Part shown: piece by piece, positions 36,580 to 44,388 of the stretch
Layout: each line of letters opens with the position of its first letter
Numbering within the stretch: the first letter of the stretch is position 1
Source of the DNA: Corynebacterium pseudodiphtheriticum DSM 44287
GTDB taxonomy: Bacteria; Actinomycetota; Actinomycetes; Mycobacteriales; Mycobacteriaceae
DNA: 64,000 nt
NCBI RefSeq assembly: GCF_000688415.1
Contig: NZ_JIAH01000005.1
Location: 310,001-374,000, forward strand
Direction of reading: 5' to 3'
Translations under genes and position numbers: made by a program
The notes under the pieces: generated by a model
What the model saw: only the letters and a program-made list of their open reading frames with translations
Told to the model about the DNA's origin: nothing
Database searches by the model: none

Positions 36580-37365
36580 TTACAAAGCCCGGTCTAAGTG
36601 CACGTAGCCACCATCCGGATGGATCCACTGGCCGGTAGTGTGCGAAGACCGGTCCGACAGTAAGAACACTGCTGTATCAGCGAGCTCTTCGACCGTGGTC
36701 ATGCGGTTGTGCAGGGGAATTTCGTTGGTGATGAGCTGTAGACGCTTCTGTTGAGCCTCTTCATCGCCAAAAGATTTAATCCACTTCTCGTACAAAGGGG
36801 TCCATGCTTCTGCGACGACGAGTGCGTTCACGCGCACCCCATGGGGAGCTAATGCAGCAGCCCATTCACGGGTCAGGCCTAGGATGGCACCTTTAGCGGC
36901 TGCGTAGGCTGAGGTTTTTCCTTGGCCGGTCAGCGCGGTTTTCGAGCCGATATTGAGAATGGCTCCGGCAGATTCTTGCAGGTATCTTTGAGCTGCGTGA
37001 ACGGTCTCGTAGTAATGCGTGAGATTGCTATGCAAAGATTGTTCAAACTCACGCCAGGAAGTTTCTTCGAGCGCTTTATTATCGTTGGCACCCGCATTGT
37101 TTACGATGCCGTCGATATGTCCATAACGCTGGTAGGCATCATCGATAATGCCTGCTATGTCGTCGGTGTTATTCAGATCAATCTCGTAGGCAGCGTAATC
37201 TGCCGTGAGATTTTCGATTTCGGTTCTGTATTCGTCGTTGAGGGGAGTGCGATCAAGGATGACCGGAACCGCACCTTCGCGCGCGAGCGCAAATACGATT
37301 GCTTTGCCGATTCCGCCCATGCCACCGGTGACGACGAAAACTTTTTTGTCGAGGTGAAGGTCCAT
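36580..37365 (-). CDS. SDR dehydrogenase, predicted L-fucose dehydrogenase
   Basis: 261 residues, classical short-chain dehydrogenase: VVTGGMGGIGKAIVFAL (NAD loop, about 12), NNAGANDN, catalytic Ser in LNIGSKTALTG and YxxxK in TSAYAAAKGAI (about 152). The C-terminus reads GQWIHPDGGYVHLDRAL, a tail shared by fucose-cluster SDRs such as Campylobacter Cj0485. It would oxidise L-fucose to the lactone. AAAGGATGG precedes ATG 37365. First enzyme gene after the IclR gene; a KdgR-like operator lies in front. Confidence 0.85.
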   Translation of the reverse strand: MDLHLDKKVFVVTGGMGGIGKAIVFALAREGAVPVILDRTPLNDEYRTEIENLTADYAAYEIDLNNTDDIAGIIDDAYQRYGHIDGIVNNAGANDNKALEETSWREFEQSLHSNLTHYYETVHAAQRYLQESAGAILNIGSKTALTGQGKTSAYAAAKGAILGLTREWAAALAPHGVRVNALVVAEAWTPLYEKWIKSFGDEEAQQKRLQLITNEIPLHNRMTTVEELADTAVFLLSDRSSHTTGQWIHPDGGYVHLDRAL

Positions 37366-37392
37366 GCTGCACCATCCTTTGGTTCTATGGTG

Positions 37393-37407
37393 TGAAACCC
37401 TGTTTCA
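37393..37407 (-). promoter_or_regulatory. KdgR-like operator before the SDR gene
   Basis: TGAAAC-CCT-GTTTCA is a perfect 6+6 inverted repeat, matching the TGAAAC-N3-GTTTCA core known for the IclR-family regulator KdgR. It lies 28-42 bp upstream of the SDR start, so the IclR protein encoded next door is the likely ligand. Confidence 0.65.
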
Positions 37408-37470
37408 TGTTTTTTCTCATAGTACCCCAAGAAAATGTGAGATGGAACCCGCAATATCAATTAGTGTGAT

Positions 37471-38244
37471 CTAGCTGGAATATTTCGTCGTATGTGCACC
37501 CAAATTATGTGATATTTCGGCTGCGGCTTCGGTGATCAACGGCGCAAACCGTTCCACCTGCTTCAATGTGTTTTCCATTGCCAGGGAGGTGAGGGAAATC
37601 CCGTATGTAGCTTTCCCGGAGTGGTTGAAGATCGGTGCACCAATGCAGCGAATTCCGGGGACATTTTCTTCATCATCGAAGCTGTAGCCACGGGTGCGTA
37701 CGACCGCGATTTCCTGGTCGAGGTCTTCTGGGGTGGTAATGGTGTTTGGGGTTAGTGCAGCGAGTCCTGCTTGCCTGATGGCGCTTTCTAGTTCTGACTT
37801 ATCCATGCCGGCGAGTAGGCACTTTCCAATTGCAGTCGAGTGGAGTGGAAGGCGTTTGCCGATTGTGGATGGGATCTCGTAGGGGGTTGGGCCTTGGCGT
37901 TTGGCGACGTAAATTGCCTCATTGACGTTGAGCGCACCAACGTGCAAGGTGTATCCAGTTTCTTCGGCAAGCTGTGTCAGTACTGGGTTGGCAACTTCGG
38001 AAATGTCAATCGAATTAAACGCTCGGCTGGCGAGGCGAAGTGAGGTGACACCAGGCGCATAAGTCCCATCATTTGCGAGGTAGACAAATTCGTAGTCAAG
38101 TAGCGTTTGCAGGATTCGGTGCACCGTAGCCTTGGCGAATCCGGTAGCTGTGACGATGTCTGAAAAGCGTTCGTGCTCAATGGCGGCTTGTAAAACAAGC
38201 AACGTTTTGTCGGCGGCAGTGAGGCGAGCGTTCGGCGCAGTCAT
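37471..38244 (-). CDS. IclR-family regulator of the fucose cluster
   Basis: 257 residues. N-terminal winged helix (about 10-70: VLQAAIEHERFSDIVTATGFAKATVHRIL). The effector-binding domain has VNEAIYVAKRQG, the IclR signature LPLHSTAIGKCLLAG (about 128) and the C-terminal block FDDEENVPGIRCIGAPIFNHSGK. It is divergent from the dehydratase-symporter-mutarotase operon and heads the degradation operon, so it probably controls both, with fucose or a pathway acid as effector. Confidence 0.92.
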   Translation of the reverse strand: MTAPNARLTAADKTLLVLQAAIEHERFSDIVTATGFAKATVHRILQTLLDYEFVYLANDGTYAPGVTSLRLASRAFNSIDISEVANPVLTQLAEETGYTLHVGALNVNEAIYVAKRQGPTPYEIPSTIGKRLPLHSTAIGKCLLAGMDKSELESAIRQAGLAALTPNTITTPEDLDQEIAVVRTRGYSFDDEENVPGIRCIGAPIFNHSGKATYGISLTSLAMENTLKQVERFAPLITEAAAEISHNLGAHTTKYSS

Positions 38245-38406
38245 TATTGGGGGTGCTCCTCGCGGATATTGGCAGGCATGGGGTGAAAATTACTTCATCA
38301 GTAGCTGGGCTAATGCCTATTGTCGCACGATTGTTATGGGTGGTTTGTGCGTGAGGTTGAACGTAATTTGTATAACCCCTTGCGTATGTTCGTGACTTGA
38401 ACTACA

Positions 38407-38437
38407 TTCCTAACTACACAATTTAGGAACTAGGTTC
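38407..38437 (+). promoter_or_regulatory. inverted repeats in the divergent fucose promoter
   Basis: TTCCTAA (38407-38413) and TTAGGAA (38423-38429) form a 7-bp inverted repeat with a 9-bp spacer. Overlapping it, GAAC-TAG-GTTC (38427-38437) resembles the TGAAAC-N3-GTTTCA box upstream of the SDR gene, with one change in each arm. Confidence 0.5.
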
Positions 38438-38497
38438 TGTCATGTGAAACTTCACGCTTCATGGTGCGCGCAGAGCCATCCGGTAAGGAGGGCACAA

Positions 38498-39787
38498 TTG
38501 TCCAGAATCACGCAGATAAAAACCTACGATTTTAGATTTCCAACCTCGCAGTCACTCTCCGGCTCTGACGCGATGAACCCCGACCCGGATTATTCTTCTG
38601 CGTACGTAGAAATTTCGACGGACGCAGACGACGGGCATACTGGTATCGGCTTCGTTTTCACCATCGGACGTGGTAACGACGTCGTGTGTAAAGCTATTGA
38701 GTCGCTTAGCCAACGATTTATTGGGCAAGAGATAGAACCATACCTCGACAATATGAAGCGTGCCTGGGATGACCTGGTGCATGATTCCCAACTGCGCTGG
38801 CTGGGCCCAGAAAAAGGCGTCGAGCATATGGCTATCGGTGCAGTGCTGAATGCGTTCTGGGACCTGAAAGCTAAACGTGCAGAGGTGCCACTCTGGCGGT
38901 TATTAGCGGAGATGGATCCAGCCGACTTGGTGGCGACTCTCGATTTCCGGTATCTCACGGATGCTTTAACTCCAGAAGAAGCTATTGATTTCCTAAAAGA
39001 TGGTAAAAGAGGCCAGCAAGAGCGAATCGATAATCTTTTGGCTCACGGCTACCCGGGATATTCCACGGCGGCCGGATGGCTGGGCTATTCCGATGACAAG
39101 ATGGTCAGGTTGGCGAAAACGGAAAGCCAGGACAAAGGCTTCCAGCTGATCAAACTCAAAGTCGGCCAGAACCTTGATGACGATTTGCGTCGGTTGGCCC
39201 TAGCCAGGGAAGCAATCGGTCCCAACGTTCGCTTGGCAGTGGACGCCAATCAGGTATGGGACGTCCCACAGGCAATTGATTGGATTAAACAATTCCACGA
39301 ATTCGATCTCGCGTTTGTGGAAGAACCGACCAGCCCTGATGATGTGCTCGGGCACGCTGCGATTGCCCGCGCCGTGGACCCAATCCCCGTAGCAACCGGC
39401 GAGCAGATGCAATCCCGAATCCTCTATAAGCAATTTTTGCAGGCTAATGCCTTCGGAATTATGCAGGTAGATGCTACCCGGGTGGCGGGGCCACAAGAAC
39501 TCCTCATCGAGTATTTGCTGGCACATAAATTTAACAAGCCTGTGGTGCCGCATGCTGGCGGTGTGGGTTTGTGCGAGGCCGTGCAACATTTTGCGATGTT
39601 CGATTATCTGTCAGTGTCATGCACATTGGAAAACCGGCTGATCGAATATGTCGATAACCAACACGAGCATTTCGTGGACCCGGTCGTGATCAAAAACGGT
39701 AACTACATGCCGCCACTGTTACCGGGAAACAGTTGTGAAATGACTCTGGCCAGCACAGAGAAATATCTTTACACGCCTGGTGCCTAA
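38498..39787 (+). CDS. fucD: L-fuconate dehydratase
   Basis: 429 residues from TTG 38498, chosen because TAAGGAGG lies 6 bases before it and the family begins RITQIKTYDFRFPTS; the ATG at 38444 adds 18 unconserved residues. Enolase superfamily. KxK base LIKLKVGQ (about 219), metal ligands VDANQVWD, VEEPTSP and TGEQMQ, and the catalytic His in VVPHAGGVGLCEA (about 350). RYLTDALTPEEAIDFL and GYPGYSTAAGWLGYSDDK are distinctive for fuconate dehydratase. It makes 2-keto-3-deoxy-L-fuconate. Confidence 0.95.
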   Translation: MSRITQIKTYDFRFPTSQSLSGSDAMNPDPDYSSAYVEISTDADDGHTGIGFVFTIGRGNDVVCKAIESLSQRFIGQEIEPYLDNMKRAWDDLVHDSQLRWLGPEKGVEHMAIGAVLNAFWDLKAKRAEVPLWRLLAEMDPADLVATLDFRYLTDALTPEEAIDFLKDGKRGQQERIDNLLAHGYPGYSTAAGWLGYSDDKMVRLAKTESQDKGFQLIKLKVGQNLDDDLRRLALAREAIGPNVRLAVDANQVWDVPQAIDWIKQFHEFDLAFVEEPTSPDDVLGHAAIARAVDPIPVATGEQMQSRILYKQFLQANAFGIMQVDATRVAGPQELLIEYLLAHKFNKPVVPHAGGVGLCEAVQHFAMFDYLSVSCTLENRLIEYVDNQHEHFVDPVVIKNGNYMPPLLPGNSCEMTLASTEKYLYTPGA

Positions 39788-39854
39788 CAGGATAAATCGC
39801 CACCACCCAGAGCCACTACCCAAGGCCTAAGCCTTCATTTTCTAAGGATGCGAT

Positions 39855-41237
39855 ATGAATGGAAAATCAAATCTGAACCCAGCGAATAGCGCGGGAACAG
39901 AAGCTACAGGAACGCAAAAATCTACTGGAACGAAGAAAAACGAATCCGGTGGATTCCTTTACCCAGGGTTGCTGCTTCCCTTCGTCCTGATCGTTTCGTG
40001 TTTCGCGGCGTGGGGAATTTCGACTGACCTCACCGCTCCAATGGTTAACGTGTTCAGCTCGGTTTTCGATATGAACGCGTTTCAATCAGCTCTCGTACAG
40101 TTTGCATACTTCGGGGCATATTTCTTACTTGCCATCCCGGCAGCCATAATCAATACCAAGCTGGGATTCAAAGGCGGAGTTGTCCTGGGCATGAGCATGG
40201 CAGCACTGGGCGCCTTCATGTTCTTCCCTGCGTCACAAATTATGACCTACGGGGTATTCCTTGCGGCACTGTTTATTCTTGCCGGTGGATTGTCGATTGT
40301 TGAAACTTCAGCGAATCCGTACGTAATGTCACTGGGGCCGGAGAAGAATGCGACTCGACGCCTGAACTTTGCGCAGGCCTTCAACCCGATCGGTGCCAAC
40401 ATCGGCGTTTTGATGGCCACCCTGTTGGTAGCACCTCATATTCGTGAATCCGTCGACAAGTCCGGACTTAGCGAAGACCAGTTGCTCGAGCAAACCTCCC
40501 AGGAACTGGAAAAGGTGATGATTCCATACATCATCCTGGGCGTGTTGTACGTAGCGCTGGCGCTATCGATCTTCTTCGTTAAAGTTCCAAAGAACAAAGC
40601 GATGGAAGAAACCGACTTCTCCAATGTTCCGAAGGGCGTTGTTGGGCGCCTGTGGAACAACGGAACCTATCGTTTCGGCGTCGTCGCGCAGTTCTTTAAT
40701 GTGGCGGCACAGACTTGTATCTGGACTTTCATTCCGTTTTATATCCAGTACACGCTCGATGCAGACCTAAAAACTGCTGGTTGGTGGCTGCAGATCTCAC
40801 TCGTGTTCTTCTTGGTTGCCAGGTTCGTCATGGTCTGGTTGATGGGGAAAATCGAAGGTCGCTACCTGTTGACCATAATGTGTGGTCTAGGTGTGGTATT
40901 CACGATCATCGGCATCCTTTCCGGAAACGTCTTGGGTGCATTGTGCATTGTCGCTTTGTCCGCGTGCATTTCGCTGCTGTTCCCAACCATTTACGGAATT
41001 TCTTTGACTGGAGTGGGGCGCGATACCAAATTCGCTTCCTCGGGTCTGGTGATGGCGATCATTGGTGGTGCAATCGCGCCAATGATCCAAGGTGCGATCC
41101 AAGACGCGACTAACCCGCAAGTTGGTTTCACTTTCGTTCTGCTGTGCTTCATCGTTATCGGTGCCTTCGGTTTGTACGCCATCAAGCACCAGAAATCTGA
41201 TGATATTGAGGCAGCACCAACGATGGGGAAGAAATAA
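39855..41237 (+). CDS. fucP: L-fucose:H+ symporter
   Basis: 460 residues, major facilitator of the FucP family with twelve helices. The N-terminal 37 residues are hydrophilic (Asn/Thr/Lys-rich), longer than in E. coli FucP. Landmarks are SCFAAWGISTDLTAPMV (about 55), QFAYFGAYFLLAIPA, GGLSIVETSANPYV and NFAQAFNPIGANIG, all matching FucP. CTAAGGATG precedes ATG 39855. FucU begins two bases after its stop. Confidence 0.95.
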   Translation: MNGKSNLNPANSAGTEATGTQKSTGTKKNESGGFLYPGLLLPFVLIVSCFAAWGISTDLTAPMVNVFSSVFDMNAFQSALVQFAYFGAYFLLAIPAAIINTKLGFKGGVVLGMSMAALGAFMFFPASQIMTYGVFLAALFILAGGLSIVETSANPYVMSLGPEKNATRRLNFAQAFNPIGANIGVLMATLLVAPHIRESVDKSGLSEDQLLEQTSQELEKVMIPYIILGVLYVALALSIFFVKVPKNKAMEETDFSNVPKGVVGRLWNNGTYRFGVVAQFFNVAAQTCIWTFIPFYIQYTLDADLKTAGWWLQISLVFFLVARFVMVWLMGKIEGRYLLTIMCGLGVVFTIIGILSGNVLGALCIVALSACISLLFPTIYGISLTGVGRDTKFASSGLVMAIIGGAIAPMIQGAIQDATNPQVGFTFVLLCFIVIGAFGLYAIKHQKSDDIEAAPTMGKK

Positions 41238-41239
41238 CA

Positions 41240-41665
41240 ATGTTGCGCGGAATATCGCCCTTACTGACTCCCGAATTATTGTCAGCACTATCCGCAATGG
41301 GGCATGGTGACGAGATAACGCTTGCCGACGCCCATTATCCCCGGTTCGGTGATGGGCAGCGTGCCATCCGCATGGATGGACTAGGAATCCCTGCTTTGCT
41401 TGAGGCAATCATGCCTTTGTTTAAACTCGATCAATACGAGGATAAACAATATTTGCTCATGGCACCGGTAGCAGGTGATTCTGACGCTCCGGTCTGGGAC
41501 AGCTATCGCAAGATAATTTCGGCGTATGACCCAGGTGCAGAACCAGAATTTTTAGAGCGGTTTCGCTTCTATGAGCGCGCACAGAGTTCATATTTAACAG
41601 TCGTGACTGGTGAAACCGCCCAATACGGCAATATCATTTTGCGGAAAGGCGTAATTCTCGGTTAA
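41240..41665 (+). CDS. fucU: L-fucose mutarotase
   Basis: 141 residues of the RbsD/FucU family: MLRGISPLLTPELLSALSAM, GHGDEITLADAHYP (catalytic His and Asp region, about 21-34), FYERAQSSYLTVVTGE and YGNIILRKGV. It interconverts alpha- and beta-L-fucose, supplying the anomer used by the dehydrogenase. Last gene of the fucD-fucP-fucU operon. Confidence 0.95.
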   Translation: MLRGISPLLTPELLSALSAMGHGDEITLADAHYPRFGDGQRAIRMDGLGIPALLEAIMPLFKLDQYEDKQYLLMAPVAGDSDAPVWDSYRKIISAYDPGAEPEFLERFRFYERAQSSYLTVVTGETAQYGNIILRKGVILG

Positions 41666-41688
41666 GTCGCCCCGGTAGGCTGGCTGCC

Positions 41689-41751
41689 ATGTGCGCAACG
41701 TATGGGCTCGATTCGACCATGGAACTGCCGAATTACGAGCCGTTGTTTTAA
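41689..41751 (+). pseudogene. 20-codon stub, perhaps the start of a lost SRAP (DUF159) gene
   Basis: MCATYGLDSTMELPNYEPLF then TAA. The N-terminal MCxxYGLD resembles the Cys2 start of SOS-response-associated peptidases. TAGGCT at 41676-41681 could give a leaderless start. If correct, only the promoter and first 20 codons remain, followed by repeats. Low certainty. Confidence 0.25.
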
Positions 41752-41789
41752 CCAGTGCAGTTCTAACCAGTGCAGCGGTGCCACTGGTT
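41749..41789 (+). repeat. 15-bp duplication and hairpin between fucU and the aminotransferase
   Basis: TAACCAGTGCAG occurs at 41749-41760 and 41764-41775. The second copy pairs AACCAGTG (41765-41772) with CACTGGTT (41782-41789), a perfect 8-bp stem that may end both convergent transcripts, although there is no T-run. Confidence 0.6.
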
Positions 41790-41830
41790 CCGTGTGACCA
41801 CTAATGCAGCGCGCCGGGTCGCCGGGTTGT

Positions 41831-42877
41831 TTAGCAGTGGGAATCGCTTTTGCTCAACCCCGCGCGTTCCCACGCATTCAAGAAGGCATCGGCTTCTTGT
41901 TCGCTAGTCACGGAAATACGTACGCCTTCGTCGCCGTAGCGGCGGATGATCACGCCTTCATCAAAGATGCGTTGTTCCACGTCCGCCGCATCCGCGCGTG
42001 GTAGCCACACGAAGTTGCCTTGCGATGGTGCCGCGCCGATAGCTTGTGCAATGCGATCACGCTGGCGCTTGGATTCTTCCACCCGCGGGCTAAAAGCTTC
42101 GCGGTGTGCCAGGGCAGCAATTGCTGCCTGTTCCGCCATTCCGGTCACGGCCAGTGGCAGTGCCACCAAGTTCAGCGCTTTTGCCAATTCTGGCTGGGCA
42201 AAGCCGTAGCCAACCCGCATGCCGGCCAAACCGAAGGCCTTGGAAAAGGTCCGTGCGCCAATCAGGTTTGGGTAATCCTGAATTTCCTGCACTGCATCTG
42301 GGCGCTCCGGGTCATCGTTAAATTCCCAGTAAGCTTCGTCGATCAGCACCACAAGATCATCCGGGATCATATCCATGAACTCGCGGAATTCTGCGCGGCT
42401 AAAAGTCGTGCCGGTAGGGTTGTTCGGGTTGCACAAGATCACCAGTTTGGTCTTGTCCGTGATGGCTTTGGCACAGGCACGCAAATCGATGCTGTAGTCG
42501 TCGGCAAGCGGGACCGTGACTGGAACGGCGCCAGCCATGCGCACATACAGCGGGTAGGCCTCGAAGCTGCGCCAAGGAAAGACCACCTCATCGCCGGTAT
42601 TACAGGTGATGCGGACGGCGCGTTGCACGATGGATGAAGCGCCAGGGCCAACGCAAAGATTGTCCTCGCTCAACCCAAGGTATTCCGCAAGCGCTGCTGT
42701 GAGCTCCGGGGACCTGAATTCGCCATAGCGGTTGCCATACTGCACAGCAGCGTGGATGGCATCTTGCACGAATGATGGTGGGGCGTAGTCGGCTTCGTTG
42801 GATGAAAGCTTTACTTTCCCCTCGGCGCTTTTGCCCGGGCGATAATACGGGAACTCGCCAAGATCTTTGCGCAGCAT
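41831..42877 (-). CDS. pat: aromatic/histidinol-phosphate aminotransferase (Pat/HisC2-like)
   Basis: PLP aminotransferase class I/II, 348 residues. KLSSNEADYAPPSFVQDAI, GPGASSIVQRAVRI, CNPNNPTGTTFS, LIDEAYWEF and the PLP lysine in ARTFSKAFGLAGMRVGYG (about 215). This is the Pat/AroT subgroup known to make phenylalanine and tyrosine in corynebacteria; HisC-type activity cannot be excluded, but no his genes are nearby. GGAGGTCAGCC precedes ATG 42877. Confidence 0.9.
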   Translation of the reverse strand: MLRKDLGEFPYYRPGKSAEGKVKLSSNEADYAPPSFVQDAIHAAVQYGNRYGEFRSPELTAALAEYLGLSEDNLCVGPGASSIVQRAVRITCNTGDEVVFPWRSFEAYPLYVRMAGAVPVTVPLADDYSIDLRACAKAITDKTKLVILCNPNNPTGTTFSRAEFREFMDMIPDDLVVLIDEAYWEFNDDPERPDAVQEIQDYPNLIGARTFSKAFGLAGMRVGYGFAQPELAKALNLVALPLAVTGMAEQAAIAALAHREAFSPRVEESKRQRDRIAQAIGAAPSQGNFVWLPRADAADVEQRIFDEGVIIRRYGDEGVRISVTSEQEADAFLNAWERAGLSKSDSHC

Positions 42878-42911
42878 GTGGCTGACCTCCTAAAAATGCG
42901 GGGATGAAGAA

Positions 42912-44252
42912 TTAGAACAGATCCCAGATGGTGATGAGCATAATGACCACACCGAGTCCAAGAACGAAATAGTTCGCTTTGTCCTTGCGGAAGTGCTTGT
43001 ACACATCCAGGTTGCGGAACATATAGACCGGCAACAAGTAGACCATAAAGACCACGAAAACGCCGGCGACCAGAGATGCCAAGGTAACGATCGACGGGTT
43101 GAACACAGCGACCAGCGTCGTGGTCACGAAAGCGAAGACGTAGATGCCGATGAGCAGGTTGCGGCGTGGAATGCGCTCGGCAGTTTTTGGTGCCACGGTT
43201 TTGAAGAGGTATTCGGTACCTTCCTCGCTGCCCAACAGGTGGCCGAAGTACGACGAGACGATCGCACAGACCACAACCATTGGCGCAATCGCGGCCATGA
43301 TGGGAGTTCCAGTGACGTTGGCGAAATAGGACAGCACCGGAATATTTTGTTCACGCGCCTCGCGCATACCGTCCGCGCCAAGAGCCAACACGCACGACCA
43401 CACGAAGACCATGGTGAATACGACCAGCAGAATCGCGGTGTAGAACTCAATTTTGGACACACGCTTTTCCGTATTTTTGCCATATGCCGGTTGCATGTCA
43501 ACGGACAGCTGTGAGAGTGCTGCCATATGGGAGAAAGCAAAGACCATCACCGGCAGGATCAGCAAAACACCCTTGACGACGGACAAGAAACCGCCGTCGC
43601 CATATTCGAATTCCAAGAAGCTGGAAATATCCCAGCGTGGAATGAGGTAAATCGAGGTGATCGCTAGGAAACCGATCAGCGGGTAGACCAACATTTGCGC
43701 GAGCCACAGCATAGGTTTGCGGCCGAAGGCAAAACCGGCGGTCATCAAACCAACACACAGCGTCGCCAAGACCCAACGGTTAATGGAGGGCCCGCCCATT
43801 TGGTGCACGATGAAGCTATCGACGGCATTGGTGATGGAAACCCCGTAGATGAGCACAGTGGAAAATACTGAGATCCAGTACAGGATGGCGATGGCTACAC
43901 CACCACGCCGTCCCAGGTATTGCGTGCAGAGTTCTAAAACATCTTTGCCGTGGTCTTTTTCCGGTGCGCCGGAGACGATGCGTGCGTAGGTGCGGTGCGA
44001 ATAATAGACCAGTGGAAATGCGATGATCGTGGCGAACAGCAGCGGGATGAAACCGAAAGAACCAGCGTTGATAGGCAAAAACAGAATGCCCGCGCCCACG
44101 GCGGTGCCGAACAACGTGATTACCCAGGTGGAAGTAGAACCGGCTGGCTCTGCCTTCTTCTTTTTCCGTTGCTTCGTGCTGGTGGGGCTAGCTTGGCTAA
44201 CCCCGTCGGGGTGCACGCCGGTGTTGCTGGCGTTCTGGTTGTTTGTGCTCAT
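42912..44252 (-). CDS. SdaC-type serine/threonine transporter
   Basis: 446 residues, HAAAP (hydroxy and aromatic amino acid permease) family with about eleven helices. The N-terminal 40 residues are polar and lysine-rich (KQRKKKKAEP). The first helix reads STWVITLFGTAVGAGILFLPI, the standard SdaC/TdcC opening. It likely imports serine or threonine with protons or sodium; the exact substrate is inferred. It lies downstream of the TPP-enzyme gene in the same direction, across 136 bp of degenerate TAG-containing repeats. Confidence 0.88.
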   Translation of the reverse strand: MSTNNQNASNTGVHPDGVSQASPTSTKQRKKKKAEPAGSTSTWVITLFGTAVGAGILFLPINAGSFGFIPLLFATIIAFPLVYYSHRTYARIVSGAPEKDHGKDVLELCTQYLGRRGGVAIAILYWISVFSTVLIYGVSITNAVDSFIVHQMGGPSINRWVLATLCVGLMTAGFAFGRKPMLWLAQMLVYPLIGFLAITSIYLIPRWDISSFLEFEYGDGGFLSVVKGVLLILPVMVFAFSHMAALSQLSVDMQPAYGKNTEKRVSKIEFYTAILLVVFTMVFVWSCVLALGADGMREAREQNIPVLSYFANVTGTPIMAAIAPMVVVCAIVSSYFGHLLGSEEGTEYLFKTVAPKTAERIPRRNLLIGIYVFAFVTTTLVAVFNPSIVTLASLVAGVFVVFMVYLLPVYMFRNLDVYKHFRKDKANYFVLGLGVVIMLITIWDLF

Positions 44253-44388
44253 AGCGGTTGCTTTCTTGTTTGAGCTGGGTACTGGGTGCTGGGTTCTAGT
44301 GGTTGGGTTCTAGTTGTTGAAGTCTAGTTATTGGGCGCTGTTTGTTGGCTGCTAGTTGTTTGGGTGACGAATTGTACTCGTCGTAATG
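44253..44388 (-). repeat. degenerate repeats between the TPP enzyme and SdaC-like genes
   Basis: On the minus strand CAACTAG, CAACTAGAACCC, CACTAGAACCC, AGCACCC and AGTACCC words recur without a fixed period. The stretch has no gene. Confidence 0.5.
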
